Assembly: GCA_025529335.1 (NCBI GenBank)
Contig: JAMYHX010000338.1
Location: 2,265 to 46,852, forward strand
Direction of reading: 5' to 3'
DNA: 44,588 nucleotides
DNA from: Rhizopus sp. PT2906
Lineage: Eukaryota > Mucoromycota > Mucoromycetes > Mucorales > Rhizopodaceae
The position numbers and the translations under genes are program-made. The notes under the pieces are model-generated. The model had not been told where the DNA came from, searched no databases, and worked only from the letters and a program-made list of their open reading frames with translations. Below are positions 34,754 to 44,588 of this stretch, piece after piece. Position 1 is the first letter of the stretch. Every line of letters starts with the position of its first letter.

Positions 34754-37632
34754 ATGTCACAGCCGCTACAGAACACGCTTTCTTTTCTAAAGACCGGAAA
34801 TAACTCCAATATCTCTTTGGAAGTACCTCGTTCACGATCAGGAAGCATCCTTCGTGCTATTTCTCTTCACAGTAAACAAAGACCTTAAAGTGTAGCTAAG
34901 GTAGTTGGCTAACTTGAGTATAGGTAACTCATCTCGCTATGAAGATGAAGAAAGCACATCTTGCAATCCTGAAGACTTTGTAATAAAAAACCCAATAGGT
35001 TATTTACGCTTTTTCTTTTGTTTTGTTTGGCTGCTAATATATATCTTTCTGTATAGGCTATGGCTCATCTGCAGTAGTCTATAATGCGATTTATAAACCT
35101 AAAAATATGAGAGTTGCTATTAAAATGATTGATCTTGACTTGTTTGAACGTAATCAGATTGATGAGCTTCGAGTAAGTCTCTCTATTTCTTACTAATCTG
35201 GATCGCTTATTAAAAGGAATTACTATAGCGCGAAACGGCATTGATGGCCTTATGCAAACACCCTAACCTATTAAAGGTCTATGGGTCCTTTGTGAATGGT
35301 TCTAAACTTTATATTGCCACACCATATCTATCTGGAGGTAGTAGAGATGAATTGTAGAACATAATATAGAATATTAATATCAGATTAGGGTCATGTTTGG
35401 ATATCATGAAGAGTGGATTCAGAGATGGATTTGAGGAAATAACGATTGCGACTATTCTCAAGCAAGCATTGGAAGGACTTATCTATTTGCACAAAAATGG
35501 GCATATCCATCGTGATGTGAAAGCAGGTAACCTTTTAATGGACGATCAAGGGACTGTTCTCTTGGCTGATTTTGGTGTATCAAGTTCCCTGACTGAAAAT
35601 AGTGAAATCAGGAAAACGTTTGTTGGCACAGTAAAATATATTCTCCCATTGTTTATTATTATTTGTCATTTTAAGTATATATTATTCTATTTAGCCTTGT
35701 TGGATGGCTCCTGAAGTCATGGAACAATCAGGTTACAATTTTAAAGCAGATATTTGGAGTTTTGGTATTACAGCCATCGAGCTGGCTACAGGTCATGCTC
35801 CCTTTGCTAAATTCCCTCCAATGAAGGTTACATTGATTATTATTTCTCTTAAAAAGGAAAAGTCTCTAATTCTATTTCAATCTCTTTTTTAGGTCTTGAT
35901 GATGACATTAAACCAATCTCCACCTACGCTAAACAGAGATCAAACCAAATACAAATACTCACGCACGTTTAAGGAAATGATTGACTACTGCTTACAAAAG
36001 GATCCTAATAAAAGGTATACGATTGATATTAGATACCCTCCAAAGCTAAATGAGCCCCCATAGACCCACAGCAGAGAAACTCATACAACATCCCTTCTTT
36101 AAACAAGCTAAAAAGAAGGATTACCTCGTCAAAGCTGTCTTGGCATGCGTACCTCCATTAGATGAAAGACCACACAAGAAGATAGCTTTTAAACAGACTA
36201 CGATTGAAAACAGTGATCAATGGGACTTTGACGATACTTCACCTCATGAGAAGTCTAGACATATCACCTTTGGGAATGTCATAAAAAATACAGACAAAGC
36301 CATCGGCCTACCTTCACCCGCACCCTCAGAGCCCGAGATAAGCTCACCCTCGTTCCATCGTCGATCTCGATTTGTGATTGACGATTACACTCATCCGTCA
36401 GATACTACAACTACAACTACTACTACGACAGCTCCTACTACTACCAGTACTAGTACTGGGCCCCATCGCTCAATTTCACCTAACCAATATACCCCTCAGC
36501 CTGACAATAGCTCTCCTATGTCTGCAAGCCCACCTCAGACATATGACAGTAACAGTTGGCAAAGTTCAGTTGGTTTAGGCTTGGGTATCTTACATCAACA
36601 GGAAAATAGCGAAATCAAAAAGGGCAGGTTTAGTGTGAATCAGGCATCAGTCCCAAAACCAGAGAATTTGCCTTTTCTGGCCACTAACCCTTCTCAAGAT
36701 ATTCGTCCTATACCCATGTCTCGTGCTCTTAGCAATGAAAGTACAAGAGGTAAAGCAAATTAGCTTATTTATCCAGTCACACACGAAATAACTCTCTGTT
36801 ATTAAAAAGAAGGGCGCAGATCCAGGTTTGAAATTCAACACTTGTCCTCTCAGAGCAGTGGTACAACAACACTTGGAACTACGCCTCTATACACTCAAGA
36901 CATTCGTACTGAACCACTGACAAGAGAGAGCTCGAGTTATCATCAACGATCGTCATCAAGCAGCTCTGGCAAGATTGGTCGATTTTCGATCGAGAAAGAA
37001 CATACGACCGATATGGTGCATCCGCATGAAACGAATGTACAAGAGTGTCGTAAGAAGGGAAGATTTGAATTAACAGGTGCACCATTGCCATCAGAAAGAT
37101 TCGAGTCCTTTGCTCCCACACAACAACCAGGAATGCAACATCATGTGGAGACACTCTTGAAACAATTAGAAATTCAAAAAACAATACTGTTTGACATACT
37201 GCACACTATACCAAATAGAAGTAGATCATCGTCTATTGATATCCGTAAGTTATCAAACTCTTCTCTTGATAACAACGCTGAAAATTATTTTCAACCTATT
37301 GCTGCAAGGTAATAAATGTCAGCTATTATGTTATTTATATTCATGTAAATATAATAGGCCACCTGTACAGAATTATATACATACAACTATAGTAAGTTAA
37401 TCAAATTTGCCTTGTATCTTTATTCTAATTCTAGTTTTAGGATCATTTACAACAAGTACTCACCAACGCTCATCAAGAAAAAGAAAGGCTGCTAAAAGAG
37501 AATGAAGCATTAAAGGTGGAAATAGAAAGGATGAAAAGGCAGCCAACAAGTATATTAAAAACCTCAAATACAACTTCTTCAAGTAGGACACCCTCTGTGT
37601 CATTTTTAGTGCTAAAAGATACTCAAACTTAA
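34754..37632 (+). CDS. Ste20/OSR1 (GCK-VI)-type serine/threonine kinase with repeated RFx[V/I/L] tail motifs
   Basis: Exons 34754-34871, 34924-34998, 35057-35172, 35229-35337, 35389-35630, 35695-35826, 35893-36014, 36064-36749, 36810-37308, 37358-37391 and 37441-37632 encode 774 residues. The kinase domain has GYGSSAVVYNA (Gly loop), VAIKMIDLD (Lys), HRDVKAGNLLMDD (catalytic loop), LADFGVSSS and TPCWMAPEVM (activation segment). IDELRRETALMALCKHPNL and KYKYSRTFKEMIDYCLQKDP are typical of the OSR1/SPAK/Fray group. The tail is low complexity (poly-T, poly-S) and holds RFVI (407), RFSV (493), RFEI (539), RFSI (591) and RFEL (618), mostly preceded by [KRI]G or RS. The end is a coiled coil (QEKERLLKENEALKVEIERM). 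I see no CCT docking domain. Confidence 0.9.
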
Positions 37633-37838
37633 CCTTTGTAAATGATGTATTTTAACAAACAAAAAATGGATACCATCAGATTTTTTTTTTTTTTGCTTAT
37701 TGTTTTTAATCGCCGCAGTGTGCCGTCATATACGAGTGACTTCAACTTTAGACAGAAAGAAAAGAGAGAACGAGAGGGACGAGAGAGGGGACACACTTTT
37801 TTTTATTATTTTTTTATTTTTCGTATTGAGCATCCAGG

Positions 37839-39544
37839 ATGACCCAACCATCTACACATAATGATATCACTCTTCATAATCAGCCACCAGACACAATATC
37901 TTTTAATACGGATGCAACAGAACAAACAACGATAGTGCCTAATTCACAACCTGTGGACGTTTCAAATATACCATTACCCAAAGACAATTGTCAACGCTAT
38001 TTATCTGTTCAAAATCACAATATTGTCATTCCCTCTTATGCTGCATGGTTCGATATATCACAAGTAAACACGATCGAAAGACGAGCTCTACCCGAGTTTT
38101 TTAATAATCGCAACAAGACAAAAACACCAACGGTCTACAAGGAATACCGCGACTTTATGATCAACACATATCGAATGAACCCTGTAGAGTACCTTACTAT
38201 CACAGCCTGTAGACGTAACCTAACAGGCGATGTGTGTGCTATTTTGCGAGTACATGCTTTTCTAGAACAATGGGGGTTGATTAACTATCAAGTATGTGTT
38301 TTTTTACACTTTATAAAAAAATATTGACTAACTGTATGCCCTAGGTTGACCCTGATGCTAAACCATCATCCGTTAGTCCACCTTTTGATAGTCAATTTAA
38401 GGTGGTGGTTGTGGATGAAATAAAGAAGGAGGAGATACCAACAGACATTAAACAAGAAGAACAAATAGAGAATCAAAAGATGCCGATCGTGGATATAGAA
38501 AAGGGAAAGACACCGCAGACATGCGTGTCATGTCAAAAGACATGTACAGAAGAGCAATACTGTAGCACGTCAAGAGACAACTTTTTTCTTTGTCGTCACT
38601 GCTACATAGAAGGAAACTATCCTGCGGATTTAAAAGGAAGTGAGTTTATCTATTTCATATTAGAAGAAGAAAACAATATAGATCAATGGACTGAGGAAGA
38701 GGAAAGTCTGTTCAAAGAGGGATGTGAGAAATTTGGTGATAACTGGGAGAAGGTGTCAGAACATGTCAAAACACGTACACATGATGAATGCATTCTTCAT
38801 TACTTACAGTTACCCAGCAAAGATCCTGTGGATACTCTCAAATTGACTGATCTAGGATTACTCCAGTATGACTTGAATCAACGAAATGTTAACCCTGTCA
38901 TGTCAGTCGTAGCCTTTTTATCTTCAACCGTCGACTCAAAGGTGGCAGCAGCAGCAGGACAGATCGAGCCACAGGTGACAATAGGGGAGAAGGACATAAA
39001 GACAATAGAGGATAATAAACCGTCACAAGAAGAGGAGGAAGCGTTGTATGATCTAAGTCATAGATTAATTGGAGCCAAACTGTCAAGATTTAATCAACAA
39101 ATTAGTCGATATGAGGCTTTAGAGAAAGCAGTAGAAGAGCAAAAGGAGGTGCTAGAAAAGGAAAGACATCAGCTTGAACATGAAAGCTTTTCACTCAAAA
39201 GAAAATTGATGCAGATCCAAGTAGAAATGGCTAAAAGGACTAAACTAACAGCAACAACAGCATCGGCAGCAGCAGCAGCAGCCATGAATAGTATAACCCC
39301 TGCGCAGCTTCAGCAGCAATTAGCAGTTGGGAATATGAATATGTTTATGAATCAACAATCACCACAGTTATTACAACAACAATATCAATTACAAATGCAG
39401 ATGCAAATGCAGCTACAAATGCAACAACAGCAGTTACACTTACAACAACAACAGCAGCAGCAACAACAACATCAACAACAGCAACAACAGCATCGTGGGC
39501 CTCCAACAGGTCAAGGGATCAATACGAACATGATGTCCTTTTAA
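37839..39544 (+). CDS. SWI3/RSC8/SMARCC-type chromatin-remodelling subunit
   Basis: A core scaffold subunit of SWI/SNF or RSC complexes in the nucleus. Exons 37839-38291 and 38345-39544 encode 550 residues. A SWIRM domain lies at about 60-152 (IVIPSYAAWFDISQVNTIER, PTVYKEYRDFMINTYRMNP, CAILRVHAFLEQWGLINYQ). A ZZ-type zinc finger is at about 211-245 (CVSCQK...CRHCY). A SANT domain follows at about 264-312 (DQWTEEEESLFKEGCEKFG, RTHDECILHYLQLP). Then comes a long coiled coil (about 395-440) and a Gln/Met-rich tail from CAA repeats. The order SWIRM-ZZ-SANT-coiled coil is diagnostic of the family. It sits 107 bp upstream of DOT1 on the same strand. Confidence 0.94.
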
Positions 39545-39651
39545 AAAATAAGTAATAAAAAAATTTAGTGTCCGAACGATCGAATTATTTCTCTCTTTCT
39601 CTCCTCTCTTTCTCTTTCACCCCTTACCTTTTTAAGCTAAACCTTGAGTCC

Positions 39652-41387
39652 ATGACAACCGATGACTTCTTAAAAAAAGAAGATAAAAAATACAATAACC
39701 AAAGTAAAGAACAGAGCAAACAAATGATTAATTTACCACCAAAGAAAATCATGGCTAATAAAGTTGCAGCAGCAGTAAACAACGCAGCAACTACGGAAAC
39801 GGTCACTACTACTACTACTACTACAACTACTACTACAACTACTACTACACCTACTACTACAACTCTTCATTCCTCTTCCTCTTCTTCTTCTTCTACGACT
39901 CAGCAATTAAACAGTCCTTCTATGAAGAGAAGACTTTCTGGATCGGTTGAGGATAGCCCGGGAAAACGAACGGCAGCATCACCAAAGGGTACTAGATCAA
40001 TTATCCATTCTGAACGAATGGTTGAAGCTGACATTAAGAATTATCGTACATGTAAGGGAAAGAGAATGCTTACTTAATCAGCTGTCTTATACATTATAGA
40101 TTTTACTGACTCTGACTCTGACGGTCCTGGTGCTGGTAAAGAACTAAGGGTTGAACTTGAGTATCCGGGATGCTTTGAACGTGAACGGTAATTAGAATGA
40201 GTCAAGAAAAGAGTAATATGTTGAACTTTATTTCTTAGGTTTTTACTGCTACGCCCAGTAATAAAGAGTAGTTCTGCAAGAAATGGAGATGAGGAAGAGG
40301 ACAAGGACGAATATAATCCCATTACTGATTTAATGCGATCATGTGAGCTTATTTACGAATACTATTTGACAGCCAAGGAGCGGGAATTGCTTGGTGATCA
40401 GTCTCATGGTATCATGCGCAATCTGACAAAATACCGTAATCGTCGTTCTGCATCTGGATTTGCTCTGTCTATAGAAGACTTTAATAGGGTCATTAGTAAA
40501 TTGAAAGCACAGGGTGTATTTAATAGTAATGTAAAGAAAATATCCAATCCAAGTTATGACTTGGTTTGTCATATTTTGTATCAAGTCTATAGTAGAACGG
40601 CTGCTCCTATGGCACATGCATTAAATAATTATGAGCGTAATTAACTTATGGAACATACAAACATATACAATTCATCATTCATCCACTTACTCTCCCCCTT
40701 TTTTTTTCTATAGCCTTTTCTGATATGGTTTATGGAGAAGTAAATCCGATTTTAGTAAAGGAGTTTATTACCAAGACAAGAATTCATTCTAGAAGCGTAT
40801 TTATGGATCTTGGATGTGGCATTGGCAACGTTGTACTACAAGTGGCTGCACAAACAGGTTGTGAAGCATATGGCATCGAAATTAATGAGACACCATGCAA
40901 GATTGCAAAGCGTCAATTAAAGGAATACGCTGCCCGTATGAAGTAAGTTGATTATCTATTAAAATGTATCTATTTACACATTTAGTATAGAGCATGGCGT
41001 CTTCCAACGGGTAAAGTGCATTTCCGCTTTGGTGATTTTTTGGATGTTGTAGCCAATGACCTTCATGAGGTGTTTAGAAGAGCTGATGTATTACTTGTAA
41101 ATAATTTTGCATTTAGCCCAGGCATTAATCAAGCACTGGCACGACTCTTTCTAGACTTACGAGAAGGAACCAAGATTATATCGTTAAAGTCATTTGTACC
41201 CAAGAATCACAAAATTAATCAACGAACGATCAACATGCCAGAATCTATTCTGCGAGTAGAGACATGTGAGTACTTTTCAGAAGCAGTGAGTTGGACAAAT
41301 AATGGCGGAAATTATTATATCGCAACTGTAGATCGATCACGACTAAAGCCATATTTTGATCAATTAAAAAGGATGAAGAAGAAGTAA
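39652..41387 (+). CDS. DOT1: DOT1 histone H3 lysine-79 methyltransferase
   Basis: It methylates H3K79 on nucleosomes using S-adenosylmethionine. Exons 39652-40051, 40100-40187, 40239-40636, 40714-40942 and 40991-41387 encode 503 residues. The first ~130 residues are disordered, with a poly-Thr run, a poly-Ser run and basic patches (SMKRRLSGS, SPGKRTAASPKG) that could bind nucleosomal DNA. The catalytic half carries YGEVNPILVKEF (D1 loop), FMDLGCGIGNVVLQVA (SAM site), AYGIEINETP and VNNFAFSPGINQAL (motif VNNFAF). There is no SET domain. At 40985-40990 two AG acceptors lie close together; the second keeps the frame. ATG 39652 was chosen because upstream in-frame codons are hydrophobic UTR-like sequence. 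Confidence 0.94.
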
Positions 41388-41500
41388 AGTTGTTTGTTGT
41401 ATAGTAAATAATATTGTGTTTCCATATCAATTCCCCCTTTTTCTTTTATTTTTTCTATTGTTTAAAATCATAAAAATAAAAAAAAAGAATCATGTATTAT

Positions 41501-42014
41501 TTATTTCTTTGCATCTTCCAGTCTCTTTGCTTCAACCTGCTTTCTCTTTTCTTTTTCTTCTTCACTTGGTCTAATACGCCATCCCTTTATTTTACGTCTT
41601 GCTAATTTATGGCTTATTTCAGTTGCGTCCTTTTCAACATTGCACCACTCAGGCACTTCTGGCCAAACAAATTCTTCATCAAGGGTGACAATTGCTTTCT
41701 TATATGCTGCTTGGGCTACTAATTTTGTTCCTCCAGGACCTCTTTTGTAAGTGGTTGGGTAATTCATCGTACGTACTTCTTGAATGTTGACATTGTAAAT
41801 ATTTGTCAAATATGAGTGAATGTCAAATTTATTGCAACTGGGTGGCACTTGGAAGGCAACTTGGTTAGGTTGGAGATTTTTGGATCTAACCATTTTGAAA
41901 ATGATGTTGGGGAAATATACTTTATCTATATTTTATTAAACAAATGTTTAATAGTCTCAAAGGCGTAATGTATTATTTGATATTACTAAGGCCCTGACGG
42001 AATGGAGTCGACAT
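41501..42014 (-). CDS. Mitochondrial large-subunit ribosomal protein uL23m
   Basis: It is a component of the mitoribosomal large subunit near the exit tunnel, homologous to yeast Mrp20. Two exons, 41987-42014 and 41501-41925, encode 150 residues. Exon 1 encodes only MSTPFRQGL plus a split Asn codon. It was added because the conserved KVYFPNIIFKMVRSKNL runs upstream of the first Met in exon 2 and continues through an acceptor at 41926. LQPNQVAFQVPPSCNKFDI, SYLTNIYNVNIQEVRTMNYP and GPGGTKLVAQAAYKKAIV are family features. The C-terminus is basic and helical. No clear cleavable mitochondrial presequence precedes the core, so import may use the Arg/Lys-rich N-terminus. It is convergent with DOT1, with 113 bp between stops. 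Confidence 0.85.
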
Positions 42015-42019
42015 GATCA

Positions 42020-42620
42020 GCTACTTGATTTGTTAAAGTACTAATAGCAGTAGAAGTGACAAGGGCGAGCTGAATATTTTTACAAAAAATAGCAAGTCAC
42101 AGTCAACCAAAATATAAAGTCATCCAATGGAGGTATTGTATCGTATTTTTCAGCAATTAAGAGACAGTCTCAGAGAAAATAAGAGAAAAATTTAGATCAA
42201 TTATTTGACGTTCCTTTAGTAATCCTCGTTGACTGCATTCCGTCGCTCAATGTGGTAAATGCTCCAAAGAGCCGCTTTATTTTCCTTTTTTAAGAATTTT
42301 ACTAATTTATAATAAAAATAACTATATTTCCCTTTTCCCCCTTATACCTTCAAAAGCCGCGCATTCGTGGAAACAACTATGGAGGTCATCCACCACTCTT
42401 CCAAGTTTGCACATCCACTGGGTTATACCGCGACTAGTAGATGAAGGAGTAGTCTAGGAGGTCATGGGAAGGCAGAAGGGGTGACTAACCACGAGAAGGA
42501 TATGTAAGACTACATGACAAGAAGGATATCCAGGGAAGACAACCCTATCCAGGTTGGAGGGGTATGGTCATGGAGGTGAGAGGCTTTTAAAAGACCAAGG
42601 TAAGGACAGGCGGGTGAGTC
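42020..42620. other. Upstream region of uL23m and left part of the recombinase element
   Basis: The first part should contain the uL23m promoter (minus). From about 42360 the composition turns less AT-rich (rich in GG and CC dinucleotides), unlike the flanks, and this probably marks the left part of the inserted element carrying recombinase copy B. I could not find its terminal repeat. Confidence 0.4.
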
Positions 42621-42639
42621 ATGGGTCATCCAGCTGTGG

Positions 42640-43718
42640 GTGTCTCTGCTTACCCCACACCCACTCCATAGTTTACGAGCAAACACACTCAAGCTATACA
42701 ATAATGGGTGGCGATTATGGACAAAATGGTGTAATGATCAAGATCCAACCATTGATCCAGAGAAATATGATACAGACAACGTTTTTAAATTCCTTGTGGC
42801 ACACAGAAACTACTCCGTCTCTCATCTCAATGGAATTAGATCTTCAATAGCTAGTACGTTTAAGATTCTTCACCCAAACCTTCCACCATTAGCATCTCAA
42901 ACCAAAATTGAAGAATTTTTTAAAACCAAGAGAAACCTTGAAATCAAGCTTCCAAGACCAGGTCAACTACGTACTTGGGATACCGACATTATATACCAAT
43001 ACATAAAGGAGAATTGGAGCGACAACTCTACTTTGAGTCTTCACACACCCTTCAACTTAAGACTGTAGCCCTTCTTTGCTTAACTACCATGGGACGACCG
43101 CGTTCAGACATTGGCAGATTACAATATCAACACGTTTATATTGAGGAACAGAACCAACAAGCGAAAGCAACAATCATACACTTCACTGAAGCAAAAGAAA
43201 CACAAATAAAAACAACTCAATTAGGCATGGTGGAAGACGAAACACTTTGTATGGTTCGAACACTCTACAGCTTTATGCAACGCACTAGTCAACGCCGTTC
43301 AACACTCCCAGTTGACCACACGCTTTTTCTCACTTATCTAGATCAAGAAGACAAAGAAACTACGTCTATCAAACCAAGTACTATATCTGGCTGGCTCAAA
43401 ACAATCATGAAAGACGCAGGCATTGATACAACAATTCACACTCCTCACTCTTTCCGCTCAGCTTTAGGTACCAAAGCAGCTGAACAAGGTCATTCTGTCG
43501 ATTCAATTAAACAACATGCAAATTGGAGCAAGAAATCAAATACATGGGAAAAACACTATTACAGACCGACCAATCAGACGTCTCAAAGCACTGCCATAGC
43601 CAATTCAATTTTTTCTCTTACGGAAAACCTTACCACATTGAGCGACGGAACGCAGTCAACATTCGTATTAATTTTTTTTTGGTACGAAATACATTTTTAT
43701 TTTGGATTAAATATGTAG
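42640..43718 (+). mobile_element. Tyrosine recombinase (Crypton/DIRS-like), copy B, one frameshift
   Basis: A site-specific recombinase of the phage-integrase fold, the kind that moves Crypton and DIRS elements. The N-terminal core-binding helices lie at 42660-43044 (LRANTLKLYNNGWRLWTKW, FLVAHRNYSVSHLNGIRSSI). The catalytic domain follows with Arg I in TTMGRPRSDIGRLQ, a possible Lys in HFTEAKETQ, HTPHSFRSALGTKAAEQG (the HxxR box), QHANWSKKSNTW (the W position) and KHYYRPTNQ (the nucleophilic Tyr). All boxes are present. The reading frame shifts between 43042 and 43050 in a short CA repeat, so as written the protein is interrupted. The N-terminus is uncertain: no ATG in a good context was found. 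It shares its family with the decayed copy at 3.4 kb. Confidence 0.75.
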
Positions 43719-43812
43719 GAAAAAGATAGCATACAGTGATAATATTGTTAGAAAGATATGAAGGGAAAAGGGATTTATTTAAATTTATAATTATATATAT
43801 GAAAAATAAAGC

Positions 43813-44196
43813 ATGGCTCAGAGAGCATGTATCACATTTTCGGTCTTCGTTTCGTCAACATTGGTAATAATTCTTCTTTCTGGCTTCCAGGGATTTCAAA
43901 AACTTGCTCCAAATCTGATTACTGACGTTTCATCAGGTAACATCAACTTTTAATTTTTTAATCTCAATAATCTTATCCTATTTTAATTTTCTGTAATATT
44001 TTTTTTAACTTTAATTGATATCTCTCCCTTTTGACTCACTGTTTGCATAGTTGCCTGCTTTAAAGGACACGCAGAAACAGTTTTTAATAAGAAGTTATTA
44101 AATAAAATGAAAACTTTTAGAATTGATAGCCATCTCGTTTGGAGCTCATATGTATTTCTGTCAGCTTATTGTAAAAACGTTTTTAGAAATAAATAG
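43813..44196 (+). CDS. Doubtful two-exon small protein with hydrophobic N-terminus
   Basis: Joining 43813-43936 to 44051-44196 across a GT-AG intron gives an 89-residue frame. It starts MAQRACITFSVFVSSTLVI, a hydrophobic stretch like a signal peptide or membrane anchor, and ends YCKNVFRNK. I recognise no family. The intron is T-rich with a TTTGCATAG acceptor. The low complexity of the region makes a chance frame quite possible. Confidence 0.2.
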
Positions 44197-44316
44197 TACT
44201 GAATACATAATTTATTACATGTTGTAAAATAAAAAATGGTAATAAGAAAGAAGGATAAGGTAGTATGATGATACGAAGGAGGTAAAGCATAACAACGCCA
44301 TACAGCATAATAATTT

Positions 44317-44588
44317 AATTTTCTTCTTCAGTATTTTTTCTTTTGTTTGTGCTGATATGGCAAGGAGGGAAATAAGGTAAATCATCGTTATCATCTAAAA
44401 TGACAGATGCTGAGGCCTTTTTAATAGTGTCCATTGTACCCTTTACAATTTGTGAAGCATTATAAACCAATTTTAAAGCAAGAGTGTTGTGTTCAGCTTT
44501 GTTTGTTATTGAAAAAGGCTATTAAGTCGATGACTTGCGAATTAGATTCTTTATTAAGAAGAGCTGAATATTATTAAATTAAGTTTGT
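44317..44588 (-). repeat. Decayed dispersed repeat, copy 2 (same family as 33.4-33.8 kb)
   Basis: On the minus strand an exon-like frame reads KAEHNTLALKLVYNASQIV, then TMDTIKKASASVILDDND and a stop at 44317-44319. Upstream (44500-44582) the sequence resembles 33710-33800, with the block CGCAAGTCATCGACTTAA and a similar junction before GCTGAACACAAC. The exon-like parts of the two copies share only their first codons. This suggests different deletions or recombination after a shared intron. The copy runs off the window edge. Confidence 0.45.

Noticed and set aside
1..44588. CRISPR array, bacterial operons, or a biosynthetic gene cluster
   Set aside because: No regularly spaced repeats exist. 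The spliced genes are eukaryotic housekeeping genes from unrelated pathways, with no backbone synthase.

Overview
The window looks like nuclear DNA from a Mucoromycota (Mucorales-type) fungus. It is AT-rich. Most genes are split by short introns of about 35-100 nt with GTAAG-like donors and TAG/CAG acceptors, and the housekeeping proteins look fungal or opisthokont. No operons, ribosome-binding sites, CRISPR arrays, tRNAs or rRNAs were seen. For most genes I built exon models by hand; exon coordinates are in the entries, and every model closes in frame.

Left flank, 1-7.0 kb: an accessory, repeat-rich zone. It holds a ~103-bp tandem repeat, one intact-looking eight-exon gene of unknown function, a decayed tyrosine recombinase, a decayed Ty3/gypsy-type integrase and ~2.4 kb of AT-rich sequence without genes.

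Central housekeeping block, 7.0-23.3 kb: GFA1 (hexosamine/chitin precursor synthesis, minus strand), a repeat-rich gap at 9.4-13.9 kb, TIM9 (plus), an AMFR/gp78-like membrane RING E3 ligase, a diaphanous-type formin and a Reg1-like PP1 regulatory subunit (all three minus), then an SCI1-like lysine-rich nuclear protein (plus) diverging from the Reg1-like gene.

Mobile island, 23.4-26.0 kb: side-by-side remnants of a probable Fanzor (eukaryotic TnpB-like RNA-guided nuclease), an uncharacterised dispersed family also seen at 12.7-13.4 kb, and a SWIM-finger MULE-type transposase.

Right housekeeping block, 26.4-42.0 kb: class II DAHP synthase, inositol-tetrakisphosphate kinase, ribosomal protein eS4 (minus), a Cue2-like CUE/DUF1771/Smr protein, a Ste20/OSR1-type kinase with five RF-x-[V/I/L] motifs in its tail, a SWI3/RSC8/SMARCC subunit, the DOT1 H3K79 methyltransferase and mitochondrial ribosomal protein uL23m (minus). 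The genes do not form one pathway. The neighbouring SWI3-like and DOT1 genes both act on chromatin.

Right flank, 42.1-44.6 kb: a second and better preserved copy of the tyrosine recombinase, a doubtful small gene, and a dispersed repeat that also occurs at 33.4-33.8 kb.

For an unusual system, the best candidates are the Fanzor remnant, the two-copy tyrosine recombinase family and the intact lineage-specific gene at 871-2609.
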